The position numbers and the translations under genes were made by a program. From DASZIT01 sp036268775 (GTDB lineage: Bacteria; Actinomycetota; Acidimicrobiia; Acidimicrobiales; RAAP-2), in NCBI GenBank assembly GCA_036268775.1, contig DATATM010000021.1, positions 1 through 64,000 of the forward strand: 64,000 nt of DNA. The letters run 5' to 3'. Positions within the stretch are counted from its first letter, which is position 1; each line of letters begins with the position of its first letter. The notes under the pieces are model-generated. The model was not told the DNA's origin. It did no database searches and was given only the letters and a program-made list of their open reading frames with translations. Positions 52,058-60,598 of the stretch are shown here, one piece after another.

Positions 52058-52516
52058 GTGTCGGCCGTGTTCGTGAGTTACGCCCAACCGATTAGAGCGA
52101 GATGCCGCCATTGTGACGGCGAATTCGAGTTGGTCGAGCTGCTGGTCGAGCGGGACGGCAGGTGTCCCCGGTGCTCGACTCTCTTGAGCCCGGAATGGAC
52201 GTACTTCCTCCTGGAGAACGCCGAGGAGTCCCAGGCGGCGGAGGAGGTGTTCATCAAGTCGCTCCGCCGATTGGTGGGGCTCCCGGGTAATGTGATCATG
52301 CTGCCTCATTCGGTGCTCGACACCCTGTGGGAAGAGGTCGGCTGGGAGCATCCCCTCGCCGAGATACCCGGACTCCTCGCCGAGGAAGTGCGACTCGCTC
52401 GGCTCGGGCTCGACGGCTGGGAACGCCTGGAGAGGGGGACGACCCGCCATGCGCCGGCCCGTCGGCTCGGAGGCATCGTGTCCCATCTCCGTCCCTCCAG
52501 GGCCGGTGAACGCTGA
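52058..52516 (+). CDS. Zinc-ribbon protein, function unknown
   Basis: 152-aa protein. N-terminal four-Cys ribbon CRHC and CPRC, then a helical C-terminal part (AEEVFIKSLRRLVGLPGNV, LLAEEVRLARLGLDGWERLE). No catalytic motif seen. GTG 52058 is chosen after GGAGGTGG at 52039-52046; GTG 52067 is also possible. It directly precedes the histone-like gene, so a DNA- or RNA-related role is possible. Confidence 0.65.
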   Translation: MSAVFVSYAQPIRARCRHCDGEFELVELLVERDGRCPRCSTLLSPEWTYFLLENAEESQAAEEVFIKSLRRLVGLPGNVIMLPHSVLDTLWEEVGWEHPLAEIPGLLAEEVRLARLGLDGWERLERGTTRHAPARRLGGIVSHLRPSRAGER

Positions 52517-52519
52517 GCC

Positions 52520-52969
52520 ATGGCACCTATCGGCATCTCCAAATTCCAGCATCTCTTCCGAGCCAGCGCCGGCGTAAATGTCGACAAGGACGACCTCAAG
52601 CGGTGCAACGACTTCGTGAACCGCAAGCTCAACGACCTGCTGATCATTGCTGAGGCGACCGCCCGCGCCAACATCCGCGACGTCGTCCAACCTCAAGATC
52701 TTCCGATCACCAAAGGCCTGCGGGAATCCATTTACGAATTCCGGAAGCTGGACACCGACATCGAGTTGGCCGGGCTCCTCGGAGAGCTCGAAATGTTGCC
52801 ACCATTAGACCTGGCGCTCAGCGAGGAGGCAGCGAGCCAGCTACCGGAGGTGGCCGGAGGTCTGACCGTGGCATTGGCCAAGCTGATCCGAATCCTTGAC
52901 CCCGGGCTCAAGAGTCCCCATGCCGCTGACTGGGACCACGCCATCAAGGCCACCGATGTTCTCATCTGA
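52520..52969 (+). CDS. DUF1931 double-histone-fold protein
   Basis: 149-aa protein of the DUF1931 group, whose known structures are pseudo-dimers of two histone folds in one chain. First fold FQHLFRASAGVNVDKDDLKRC to VVQPQDLPITKGL; second LGELEMLPPLDLALSEEAA to HAIKATDVL. DNA binding in bacteria is not settled, and the acidic residues here would limit it. Three bases after the zinc-ribbon stop, so probably one operon. Confidence 0.82.
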   Translation: MAPIGISKFQHLFRASAGVNVDKDDLKRCNDFVNRKLNDLLIIAEATARANIRDVVQPQDLPITKGLRESIYEFRKLDTDIELAGLLGELEMLPPLDLALSEEAASQLPEVAGGLTVALAKLIRILDPGLKSPHAADWDHAIKATDVLI

Positions 52970-53207
52970 GGGTGGAAACGCGTCCCTTCGGCCGCACCAT
53001 GTCGTAACTTCAAAGGCGTCGCAAATCTTGATCCGGAGAATCCTCTCGAACTCAACACCTTGTTGGAGACCGGCGAGACCCTGAACCCAGGCGGGCCGTC
53101 CCGGCCTCCCCGCCCAAAACCCATAGCCCGGAAGAGGCACCGACCGGCCCGGTGTCGGGCGATGGCTCGATTTGGGAAGTCCCAAGTTCTCAGGGCAAGC
53201 TGCGGGC

Positions 53208-53999
53208 ATGACTGGGAGCCCGCCACCATCGCTGGCCCGGACGGCCCTCCGGGTCCCCGAGGTCACCGCCTATTTCTGGATCATCAAGGGCCTGTCGACG
53301 GCCATGGGGGAGTCGACGTCCGACTATCTGGTCCACGTCATGAGCCCGGTGGCCGCGGTGGGGCTCGGGTTTGTCGGGTTCGTGGTGGCCCTGGCGCTGC
53401 AGTTCAGGATGCGGCGGTACCTGGCCTGGACCTACTGGTTCGCGGTGGTCATGGTCGGCGTCTTCGGCACCATGTGCGCCGACGTCCTGCACGTCGGGTT
53501 CCACGTCCCCTACCTCGCCTCGGCGCCGTTCTTCGCCGTCGTCCTGGTGGCGGTATTCGTGACCTGGCAGAAATACGAGAAGACGCTGTCGATCCACAGC
53601 ATCGACACCCCGCGGCGGGAGGCCTTCTACTGGGCGGCGGTGGTTTCCACCTTCGCCCTCGGCACCGCTGTCGGCGATCTGACCGCCGTCACCTTTCACC
53701 TGGGCTACGGGTTCTCGGTCATCCTCTTCGCCGCCGTCATCACCATTCCCGCCCTCGGGTTCTGGCGGTTCAACTGGAACCGGATCTTCTCCTTCTGGTT
53801 CGCCTACGTGGTCACCCGCCCGCTCGGGGCGTCCCTGGCCGACTGGACGGGGAAGCCCGCCATCCTCGGCGGTCTCGGATGGGGAGACGGCCGGGTGAGC
53901 CTCGTGCTGCTGGCCGCCATCGTCTGCCTGGTCGCCTACCTGGCCATCACCAAAAAAGATGTCCAGACCCACTGGGCGGACACCCACGACCGGCTCTGA
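53208..53999 (+). CDS. COG4705-type membrane protein, internal duplication
   Basis: 263-aa uncharacterised membrane protein with about seven to eight helices. VPEVTAYFWIIKGLSTAMGE and REAFYWAAVVSTFALGTAVGD are related halves, each with an acidic-rich helix turn. The family is common in bacteria and lacks a known function. ATG 53208 chosen. No operon partner on the same strand. Confidence 0.82.
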   Translation: MTGSPPPSLARTALRVPEVTAYFWIIKGLSTAMGESTSDYLVHVMSPVAAVGLGFVGFVVALALQFRMRRYLAWTYWFAVVMVGVFGTMCADVLHVGFHVPYLASAPFFAVVLVAVFVTWQKYEKTLSIHSIDTPRREAFYWAAVVSTFALGTAVGDLTAVTFHLGYGFSVILFAAVITIPALGFWRFNWNRIFSFWFAYVVTRPLGASLADWTGKPAILGGLGWGDGRVSLVLLAAIVCLVAYLAITKKDVQTHWADTHDRL

Positions 54000-54019
54000 C
54001 CCACCGGTCGGCGGAGGAC

Positions 54020-54595
54020 TCAGACGGTCGGCAACCGGGTAGGCCCCACCGCCACCGGGACTACGAAGCGTTCGAGCATCCGCCGCTCCTCGATCGGGTC
54101 GGCGCCCGGCATCGCCAGGAGCGAGAGGATGATCCTCACCACCCAGCGGGCCCGGTCCCGGTGGTCGGGATCGGTGGGCGTGCCCACCAGGGTTCCCGCC
54201 ATCGCCTCGATGACGGTTGACGATCCGGCCATGTCGGTGGCGATGACGCTGCCACCGCCGGCGAACCAGGCGGCCAGGGTGGGGCTGGAGCGGACCCCGG
54301 CCAACGCCAGCAGGCAGGCCTCGACGAACCGGGGGGCGGGATCGGCGATCCGGGCGACCTCGACGGCCACCGCGGTTCCGAGCCGGCGCGCCTCTCGGTG
54401 GACGAACGCCAACCGCAGGGCGTGGCGGTCGTCGAAGTAGCGGTAGATGGTGGGGCGGGAGCAGCCTGCATCCCGGGCGATGTCGGCGATCGAGGTGTTG
54501 GGGACACCCTGGCCGGCGAAGCACCGACCGGCGGCGTCCAAGATTCGCTCGGCGGCCAGGGCCGCCTGGTCGCCGACCAGCCAGTGGGACGCCAT
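54020..54595 (-). CDS. TetR-family regulator, P450 operon
   Basis: 191-aa TetR protein. HTH with VPNTSIADIARDAGCSRPTI followed by YRYFDDRHAL. ATG 54595 overlaps the P450 stop (ATGA), so it is co-translated and likely controls the P450 promoter whose TGATC repeats fit an operator. Longer open frame upstream is out of the P450 reading frame and rejected. Confidence 0.9.
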   Translation of the reverse strand: MASHWLVGDQAALAAERILDAAGRCFAGQGVPNTSIADIARDAGCSRPTIYRYFDDRHALRLAFVHREARRLGTAVAVEVARIADPAPRFVEACLLALAGVRSSPTLAAWFAGGGSVIATDMAGSSTVIEAMAGTLVGTPTDPDHRDRARWVVRIILSLLAMPGADPIEERRMLERFVVPVAVGPTRLPTV

Positions 54596-55800
54596 CAGAC
54601 CGCCACCCCGGGGCGGAAGGGGAGGGACGCGTACCACCGGACGAAGTGGCCGGGGGCGAAGTGGCCGGCGTCGGCATCGACCGTGAAGGTGGGGAAGCGG
54701 GCCAGGAGTTCCTCCAATACCACCCGCCCCATCAGTCGGGCCGCTGCTGCCCCCAGACAATGGTGGGGGCCGTGGCCGAAGGAGAGGATTCGGCGGGGAT
54801 TTCGGGTGATGTCGAGCGATTCGGCGTCGGCGCCGAACTCACGCTCGTCGCGATTGGCGGCGGCATACAGGAGCATGACCTTGCGTCCCTCGGGAATGGT
54901 CACCCCGCCGACATCCACCTCCCGGGTCGTCGATCGAGCCAGACCCTGGACTGGGGAGGTGAGCCGGAGCAGTTCCTCGATGCCGACGGGAATCAGCTCA
55001 GGACGGTGGGCCAGGAGGTCGCGTTGGTCGGGGTGATCGGACAGCAATGCCAGCCCGCCACTCAGCAGCCCGGTGGTGGTGTCGTTGCCCCCGGTAACCA
55101 TGGTGAAGGCGAAGCCGAGGATCCGCAACGGGGTGAGCCGGTCGCCATCGCAGAGTTGCACCAGCTCGGAGACGACGTCGTCGCCCGGGTTCTCCCGTCG
55201 TCGCTCGATGAGCTCGGAGAAGAAGGTGAACAATTCGCCCACCGTGTCGGCGGCCAGCCCGGGATCGCCGAGGGCGTTGGCGCCGACGATCCCCTGGGTC
55301 CAGCCGTCGAACCGCTCCCGATCCTCCGGCGGCACCCCCAGATAGGTGGCGACGACGAAGCTGGGAAGCGGCTTCAACAGCTCGGCCACCACATCACCAC
55401 CTCCGGTCGCCTCGAGCTGGTTCAGTCGCGCCACGACGAACCGGCGGATGTCGGACTCGATCGACACCACCTGCCGGGGCGCGAAGCCCCGGGAAACCAG
55501 CCGCCGGAAGGTGGTGTGGTCGGGCGGGTCCAGGAACACCATCGGGGAGATCTCGTCCAGGCCTGCCTTCCGCAATTCGCCGTACTCGAAGGTGAGCCCC
55601 TGGGCCGAGGAGAACGTCTCGGTGTCCCGGACCGCGTCGAACACGTCGGTGAAGCGGGACAACACCCAGTAGTCGCCGCTGTCCACGTGGTGCACCGGGT
55701 CGTGGTCGCGGAGGGCCCGGTACATCGGAAACGGGTTTCGCCACCCGTCGCCGGAGACCGGCTGGAAGGCGGCTTCAGGGGGACGAGTGGAGTGTGACAT
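54595..55800 (-). CDS. Cytochrome P450
   Basis: 401-aa P450. I-helix GGNDTTTG, K-helix EELLR, PERF-like region, and haem loop FGHGPHHCLGAA with the axial Cys. The N-terminus is soluble, class I; ferredoxin and reductase are not in the window. Bacterial P450s of this length and motif set hydroxylate lipids, terpenes or steroids. ATG 55800 has no ribosome site but stands 9 bases after a -10 element, implying a leaderless transcript. Confidence 0.92.
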   Translation of the reverse strand: MSHSTRPPEAAFQPVSGDGWRNPFPMYRALRDHDPVHHVDSGDYWVLSRFTDVFDAVRDTETFSSAQGLTFEYGELRKAGLDEISPMVFLDPPDHTTFRRLVSRGFAPRQVVSIESDIRRFVVARLNQLEATGGGDVVAELLKPLPSFVVATYLGVPPEDRERFDGWTQGIVGANALGDPGLAADTVGELFTFFSELIERRRENPGDDVVSELVQLCDGDRLTPLRILGFAFTMVTGGNDTTTGLLSGGLALLSDHPDQRDLLAHRPELIPVGIEELLRLTSPVQGLARSTTREVDVGGVTIPEGRKVMLLYAAANRDEREFGADAESLDITRNPRRILSFGHGPHHCLGAAAARLMGRVVLEELLARFPTFTVDADAGHFAPGHFVRWYASLPFRPGVAV

Positions 55801-55840
55801 CAAGATCAAAATGTAATGCCACATGATGATCATGATCAAA
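55801..55840 (-). promoter_or_regulatory. P450 promoter with TGATC operator repeats
   Basis: On the minus strand: TTGATC (-35, 55839-55834), 18-base spacer, TACATT (-10, 55815-55810), ATG at 55800. TGATCATGATCA (55827-55838) is a perfect palindrome over the -35, and a second TTTGATC-TTGATG copy lies beside the start codon. Fits a TetR-controlled, leaderless promoter. Confidence 0.55.
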
Positions 55841-55921
55841 TGACACACCGGCCGGCCATCCGATGAGTTGCCTCCCGCCGTTCCGTCTACCGGTGAGTAC
55901 CACCCGAGCGAGGAGAACCCG

Positions 55922-56518
55922 TTGACCCTGTTGATCGATCTCGAACCGGCCACTCGGCGCATGGCGACGCTGATCAGTGGCGTACCCCTGGAGGGTCTCG
56001 ACGGACCGACCCCCTGTCCCGCCTACACCGTCGGTGACCTGGTGGATCATGTCGGCGGTCTGGCGCTGGCCTTCACCGCCGCCGCCACCAAGGAGATCGG
56101 CGATGCCGGTTCCTCGGCTCCCGCCCCGGACGCGTCGAGGCTGGGGGACGACTGGCGGGACCGTATCCCTCTGGCCCTCTCCGGCCTGGCCGAAGCCTGG
56201 CGCCAGCCGGCAGCCTGGACGGGGATGACCCAGGCCGGCGGGGTCGACCTCCCGGGAGATATCGCCGGTCTCGTCGCCCTCGACGAACTGGTCCTCCACG
56301 GCTGGGATGTCGCCCAGGCCACCGGCCAGGCCTACGACTGCGAGCCGGCAATCCTCGAGGCCGTCTACCAATTCGTCGCCCCCTTCGCCGCCCCCGGGCA
56401 GGAGGCGCAACGGGAGGGGCTGTTCGGGCCGGTGATCGAGGTTCCCGAAACTGCCCCCCTGCTCGATCGGGTCATCGGGCTCAGCGGGCGGGACCCCGCC
56501 TGGGTGCCGGAGCCCTGA
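55922..56518 (+). CDS. TIGR03086/DinB-like metal-binding protein
   Basis: 198-aa protein of the mycothiol-dependent-maleylpyruvate-isomerase-like superfamily, TIGR03086 branch. GDLVDHVGG (His ligand) and LDELVLHGWDVAQATG (His and Asp) give the metal site. Function unknown; possibly thiol transfer. TTG 55922 with GAGGAG seven bases upstream is chosen. Divergent from the P450 gene. Confidence 0.82.
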   Translation: MTLLIDLEPATRRMATLISGVPLEGLDGPTPCPAYTVGDLVDHVGGLALAFTAAATKEIGDAGSSAPAPDASRLGDDWRDRIPLALSGLAEAWRQPAAWTGMTQAGGVDLPGDIAGLVALDELVLHGWDVAQATGQAYDCEPAILEAVYQFVAPFAAPGQEAQREGLFGPVIEVPETAPLLDRVIGLSGRDPAWVPEP

Positions 56519-56576
56519 GCGCCCGGGAGCAGAGCGACTTAGTTTTCTCCACCCCACCCGGGGGTAGGTCATAAAG

Positions 56577-56864
56577 ATGACACCCCCCGAATCGAAGACT
56601 CACCGGATTGCCGTGTTGCAGCAGGACAACGGCGAACTCCAGGAGGACGTTGTCGAGCGAAGTGTGGTCGAGCCCGCCACCGATGACCCCCCGGTGAGCC
56701 GCGATCCAGGCGACGAGAACTCGGGCGCCGACCCGGAGGACGATGACCCGGAGGGCGAGGCTCCGAGCGGGTCGGTCCGCGTCGTCCACAGCCTGCCGGT
56801 CGACGATGTCGAGGAACGCGATGATCCGGGTTCGCCGGTTCCCGGCACCCTGCCTCGTCCCTGA
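56577..56864 (+). CDS. Hypothetical acidic low-complexity protein
   Basis: 95-aa frame rich in Asp, Glu and Pro, no domain. ATG preceded by GGGGGTAGG at some distance. It may be a real small acidic protein or chance frame; no homologue was recognised. Confidence 0.35.
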   Translation: MTPPESKTHRIAVLQQDNGELQEDVVERSVVEPATDDPPVSRDPGDENSGADPEDDDPEGEAPSGSVRVVHSLPVDDVEERDDPGSPVPGTLPRP

Positions 56865-56917
56865 CGCGCCGGTCGGCGGGAAACCGTATATTCGCCTGAG
56901 ACGCCAATGGAATCGAA

Positions 56918-57226
56918 GTGACGGACATGATCAACGAGCAACCCCATCTCGACAATGAACAGAAGCGCATCCTCGAGCGCGTTTTCAGCCACCCGACCAG
57001 CGGCAACATCAAATGGCCCCAGGTGCTGGCCCTGCTCGAAGCGCTCGGCGAGGTCACCGTCGAAAGCAAGGACCGCTACCGGGTCACGGTCAGCGGGCAT
57101 ACCGAGGTGTTCCGGCCGCCCCATCCCCACAACGATCTCCCCGTCGAGGTGGTGGTGAAGCTCCGGAAGTTTCTGGCCGCCGCCGACCAGCAAATCGAGA
57201 GCGACGGGTCCGCGACGCAGTCCTAA
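56918..57226 (+). CDS. HicA-like fold protein, unknown function
   Basis: 102-aa protein. IKWPQVLALLEALGEVTVES and RYRVTVSGHTEVFRPPHPHN then a C-terminal helix match a HicA-like dsRBD fold common in Actinobacteria without a HicB partner. The toxin catalytic His is uncertain, and no antitoxin gene is next to it, so it is not called a toxin. GTG at 56918; TATATT lies about 30 bp upstream. Confidence 0.65.
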   Translation: MTDMINEQPHLDNEQKRILERVFSHPTSGNIKWPQVLALLEALGEVTVESKDRYRVTVSGHTEVFRPPHPHNDLPVEVVVKLRKFLAAADQQIESDGSATQS

Positions 57227-57315
57227 GTTCCGGGCGGCCGGAGCGAACCCCCTGGTCCCATCGGCGCCACCAGGGCCGTCCGACCCATCGATGGCTGCCA
57301 GTAGATTGAGCCGCC

Positions 57316-59331
57316 GTGGCCAACCCCTCATCCGGAACGCAACGCCGGTTGCGGCCCGAGCAGTTCACCAAGGGTCTGAATCCACGCCAACGGGAGGCGG
57401 TGGAGCACGGGGAGGGCCCGCTGCTGGTGCTGGCCGGGGCCGGGAGCGGAAAGACCAAGGTCCTCACCAGCCGGATCGGCTATCTGATCGCCTCAGGGGC
57501 GGTAACTCCCGAACAGGTACTGGCCATCACCTTTACCAACAAGGCCGCCCGGGAGATGAAAGAGCGCCTGGCTGCCTCCCTCGGCCCGATGGCCGCCGAT
57601 ATGTGGGTCTCCACCTTCCACAGCGCCTGCGTGCGGATGCTCCGGCCTTACGCCGCCCGGGTCGGGCTCACCCGGCAGTTCACCATCCTCTCCGAGGATG
57701 ACGGTAAGCGGCTGCTGCGCGACATATCTGACGACCTCAACGTGGACGTCAAGCAGATACCGGTGGGCGGGTCGAAGGCGGCCATCAGCTCGGCCAAAAA
57801 TCGTCTGGTCGACCCCCGCCAGCTGGCCGTCGAGACCTCGGATGACCGATCCAGTGCCCACGCCCGCATCTACCGGGAGTACCAACGCCGGATGGTCGCC
57901 TCCGACTCGGTCGACTTCGACGATCTGCTGGTCCACGTGGTCCGCCTCCTCACCGAGCACCCCGATGTCCGGAGCCACTACCAGTCCCGTTTCGCCCACG
58001 TCCTGGTGGACGAGTACCAGGACACCAACCGGGCCCAGAGCGTCATCGTCGAACAGCTGGCCGCCCAGCACCTGAACGTCTGCTGCGTCGGCGACGGCGA
58101 CCAGTCCATCTACGGCTTCCGGGCCGCCGACATCGGCAACATCCTCAACTTCACCCGTACCTTCCCGACCGCCACCACCGTGGTACTCGAACAGAACTTT
58201 CGTTCGACCGGCACCATCCTCGATGCCGCCAACGCGGTGATCGCCTGCAATCCCACCCGACCGGACAAGCACCTCTGGACCCAGGCGGGCGAGGGGAACC
58301 TGATCGCCCTGCGGGCGGCCGACGACGAAGCCGACGAAGCATTGTGGCTGGCCGACGAAGTCGCAACCCTGGTGAGGGAGGGCGCCAAACCCGGTGAAAT
58401 CGCCATCCTCTGCCGGGCCAAGACCCTGGCTCGACCCATCGAGGCGGAGATCGTCCGCCGGGGCATCCCCTGCCGGACGGTCGGCGGGACCTCGTTCTTC
58501 GACCGCAAGGAGATCAAGGACCTGTTGGCCTACCTCCGGCTGGCCGACAACCCCCAGGACGAGCTGTCCTTCCGGCGCTGCGTCAACGTGCCCCGGCGGG
58601 CGGTGGGTGACGCCAGCATCAAAAAGGTCCGGGCCTTCGCCCAGACCTATGCCCTCGGGCTCGACGAGGCGCTGGCCCGGCGGCGGGAGATCGAGGACCT
58701 TCCCAAGCTGGCCCTGGCCGGGCTGGACGGCTTCCTCCAGCTGCTCGACGCTGTCCGGGGGGCGGCGGAGACGGGAGGGGCGCTCGCTGCCATCGATGCC
58801 ATCACCGCCGACGGCGAGTTCCTGCGCCAGTTGCTCGACGCCGCCGTCGATGACGAAGAGCGGCAGTATCGACAGGAAAGTCTCGACCAGTTGCGGGCCA
58901 TCGCCGGCGACCACCCCACCATCGAGTCGTTCTTGGACATGGCCGGGCTGATCACCGACGCCGACGATTCGGACGACGACCGGTCGCGGGTGTCGTTGAT
59001 GACGATCCACGCCGCCAAGGGATTGGAGTTCGGGGCTGTCTTCGTGGTGGGGATGGAAGAGGGCGTCTTCCCGGATCGCCGGTGCCTGGACGAGGGGCAG
59101 GTGGAAGAGGAGCGTCGGCTCGCCTACGTCGCCATCACCCGGGCTCGCCGCCGGCTCTACCTCTCCCATGCCCGGCGTCGCCGGTCCTTCAACAAGATGG
59201 TCGAACACGACCGCAGCCGCTTCCTCGACGAGATCCCCGAGGAGCTGATCCACTTCTTGGATGTGCCGCTTCAGACGACCGCCGAGGTCGTCGGGCGCTT
59301 CGCCGCCATGCGGGCCACCCTGGGCGTCTGA
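57316..59331 (+). CDS. UvrD/PcrA-family DNA helicase
   Basis: 671-aa superfamily 1A helicase. Q motif LNPRQREAVE, Walker A AGAGSGKT, FTNKAAREMKERL, Walker B VLVDEYQDTN, motif III GDGDQSIYGFR, motif IV EQNFRST, motif V MTIHAAKGLEF, motif VI VAITRARRRL. Shorter than PcrA/UvrD (about 720-780) and without the C-terminal Tudor-like RNA-polymerase-binding tail. Acts 3'-5' in repair. GTG start. Confidence 0.93.
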   Translation: MANPSSGTQRRLRPEQFTKGLNPRQREAVEHGEGPLLVLAGAGSGKTKVLTSRIGYLIASGAVTPEQVLAITFTNKAAREMKERLAASLGPMAADMWVSTFHSACVRMLRPYAARVGLTRQFTILSEDDGKRLLRDISDDLNVDVKQIPVGGSKAAISSAKNRLVDPRQLAVETSDDRSSAHARIYREYQRRMVASDSVDFDDLLVHVVRLLTEHPDVRSHYQSRFAHVLVDEYQDTNRAQSVIVEQLAAQHLNVCCVGDGDQSIYGFRAADIGNILNFTRTFPTATTVVLEQNFRSTGTILDAANAVIACNPTRPDKHLWTQAGEGNLIALRAADDEADEALWLADEVATLVREGAKPGEIAILCRAKTLARPIEAEIVRRGIPCRTVGGTSFFDRKEIKDLLAYLRLADNPQDELSFRRCVNVPRRAVGDASIKKVRAFAQTYALGLDEALARRREIEDLPKLALAGLDGFLQLLDAVRGAAETGGALAAIDAITADGEFLRQLLDAAVDDEERQYRQESLDQLRAIAGDHPTIESFLDMAGLITDADDSDDDRSRVSLMTIHAAKGLEFGAVFVVGMEEGVFPDRRCLDEGQVEEERRLAYVAITRARRRLYLSHARRRRSFNKMVEHDRSRFLDEIPEELIHFLDVPLQTTAEVVGRFAAMRATLGV

Positions 59332-59382
59332 CCCGGGGCGGTACGGAGCCGGGCCGCACGCTCGCTATCGTCGTCCCCAGGC

Positions 59383-60561
59383 ATGGGACCACGACGGAGA
59401 AGCAACGAGGCGGGGCGACGTTCGTTCCCCGGGGGGCCGGCGACCGCCATCACCCTGGTGATGGCTGCCTCCGTGGCGCTCGGCGGCTGTTCTCTGTTCT
59501 CCTCCACCCCCCCCACCACCACCCCTCGCCGTTCCCTCTCCCCTTCCGGATCGGTCGGCTACGTGGTCTGCCCGAATGCGGTGACCCCGGTGGAGCTGGC
59601 CCGGGACAACACCGTCGAGCCGGACATCCCCCTCCCCATCTCCGGCACCCCGGCCCCCGGCGACTTTGCCATTGCCTCCTCCCCCAACGGTCACTGGGCC
59701 TACGTGGTGACCTCCCAGCCGGTGGCGGCCACCCCGTCGTCCCTCCCCACCACCCAGAACCTGGTGATCCCCATCAACCTGGTGACCCAACGGGCCGGGA
59801 CCCCCATCGTCATCCCCGGCACCGGCAGCACCCACAGCCTGGTGGTGTTCCCCGACGGCAGCACCCTGGTCGCCTCCAGCGGCTCCACCCTGGTTCCCAT
59901 CGACCTGACCGACAACAAGGTGGGGACCCCACTCGACCTCGGGGCCGGCCACACCGTGTTCGGCATGGTCCTCAACCCGGGCGGCACCGCGCTGTACGCC
60001 CTGGTCACCGATGCGGTGATCCCGGTGGACCCCGGGCACGCCACCGCCGGGGCGCCCATACCCACCGGATTGACGGTGTCCTCGGTCGACTCCCCCCATG
60101 GCATCGCCATCAGCCACGATGGATCCACGGTCTACGTCATCGGCCAGGGGGGCAAGGACTTCGGCGGCCGGTTGCTCCCCATCACGGTGGCGAGCCGGGC
60201 CCTCCAACCCGAGGCGTCATTCGACCAGTTCGGCATCGCCTCGCCGGCCTCGCTGATCGTCTCGCCGACCGGCTCGGCCGCCTACGTCGTCGACTCGGCC
60301 AACAACTGGGTGAATCCGGTGACGCTGTCGGGGACCCCCACTCCCACCCCGACGCCGCCGGTACGGTTGCCGGCGCTGGCCGGAGTGGCCGGGGGCACCC
60401 AGCACCCGAGCGACATCGCCCTGGCCTTGGACGGGGTCACCGCCTTCATCGTGGACGGGTTCGACGCCTTGCTCCCCTACGACACCGCCACCCAGCAGTT
60501 CGGCCGCCCGGTCAAAGTCTGCACCGGGGCGTCGTCGATGACCATCGCCCCGTCCCCCTGA
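59383..60561 (+). CDS. Beta-propeller (YncE-like) lipoprotein
   Basis: 392-aa predicted lipoprotein. Signal with lipobox ending LGGC (Cys36). About seven propeller units of the YncE/NHL kind (for example SPNGHWAYVVTS, NPGGTALYALVTD, SHDGSTVYVIGQG, SPTGSAAYVVDS). Function unknown; such propellers bind protein or DNA on the cell surface. No operon partner evident. Confidence 0.85.
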   Translation: MGPRRRSNEAGRRSFPGGPATAITLVMAASVALGGCSLFSSTPPTTTPRRSLSPSGSVGYVVCPNAVTPVELARDNTVEPDIPLPISGTPAPGDFAIASSPNGHWAYVVTSQPVAATPSSLPTTQNLVIPINLVTQRAGTPIVIPGTGSTHSLVVFPDGSTLVASSGSTLVPIDLTDNKVGTPLDLGAGHTVFGMVLNPGGTALYALVTDAVIPVDPGHATAGAPIPTGLTVSSVDSPHGIAISHDGSTVYVIGQGGKDFGGRLLPITVASRALQPEASFDQFGIASPASLIVSPTGSAAYVVDSANNWVNPVTLSGTPTPTPTPPVRLPALAGVAGGTQHPSDIALALDGVTAFIVDGFDALLPYDTATQQFGRPVKVCTGASSMTIAPSP

Positions 60562-60598
60562 CCCGACTCCCTTGACGCCGACGCCGGCGGCGACGAGT

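Noticed and set aside
56918..57226. HicAB toxin-antitoxin module.
   Set aside because: Only a HicA-like fold is seen and no HicB partner is adjacent; similar solitary proteins are common.
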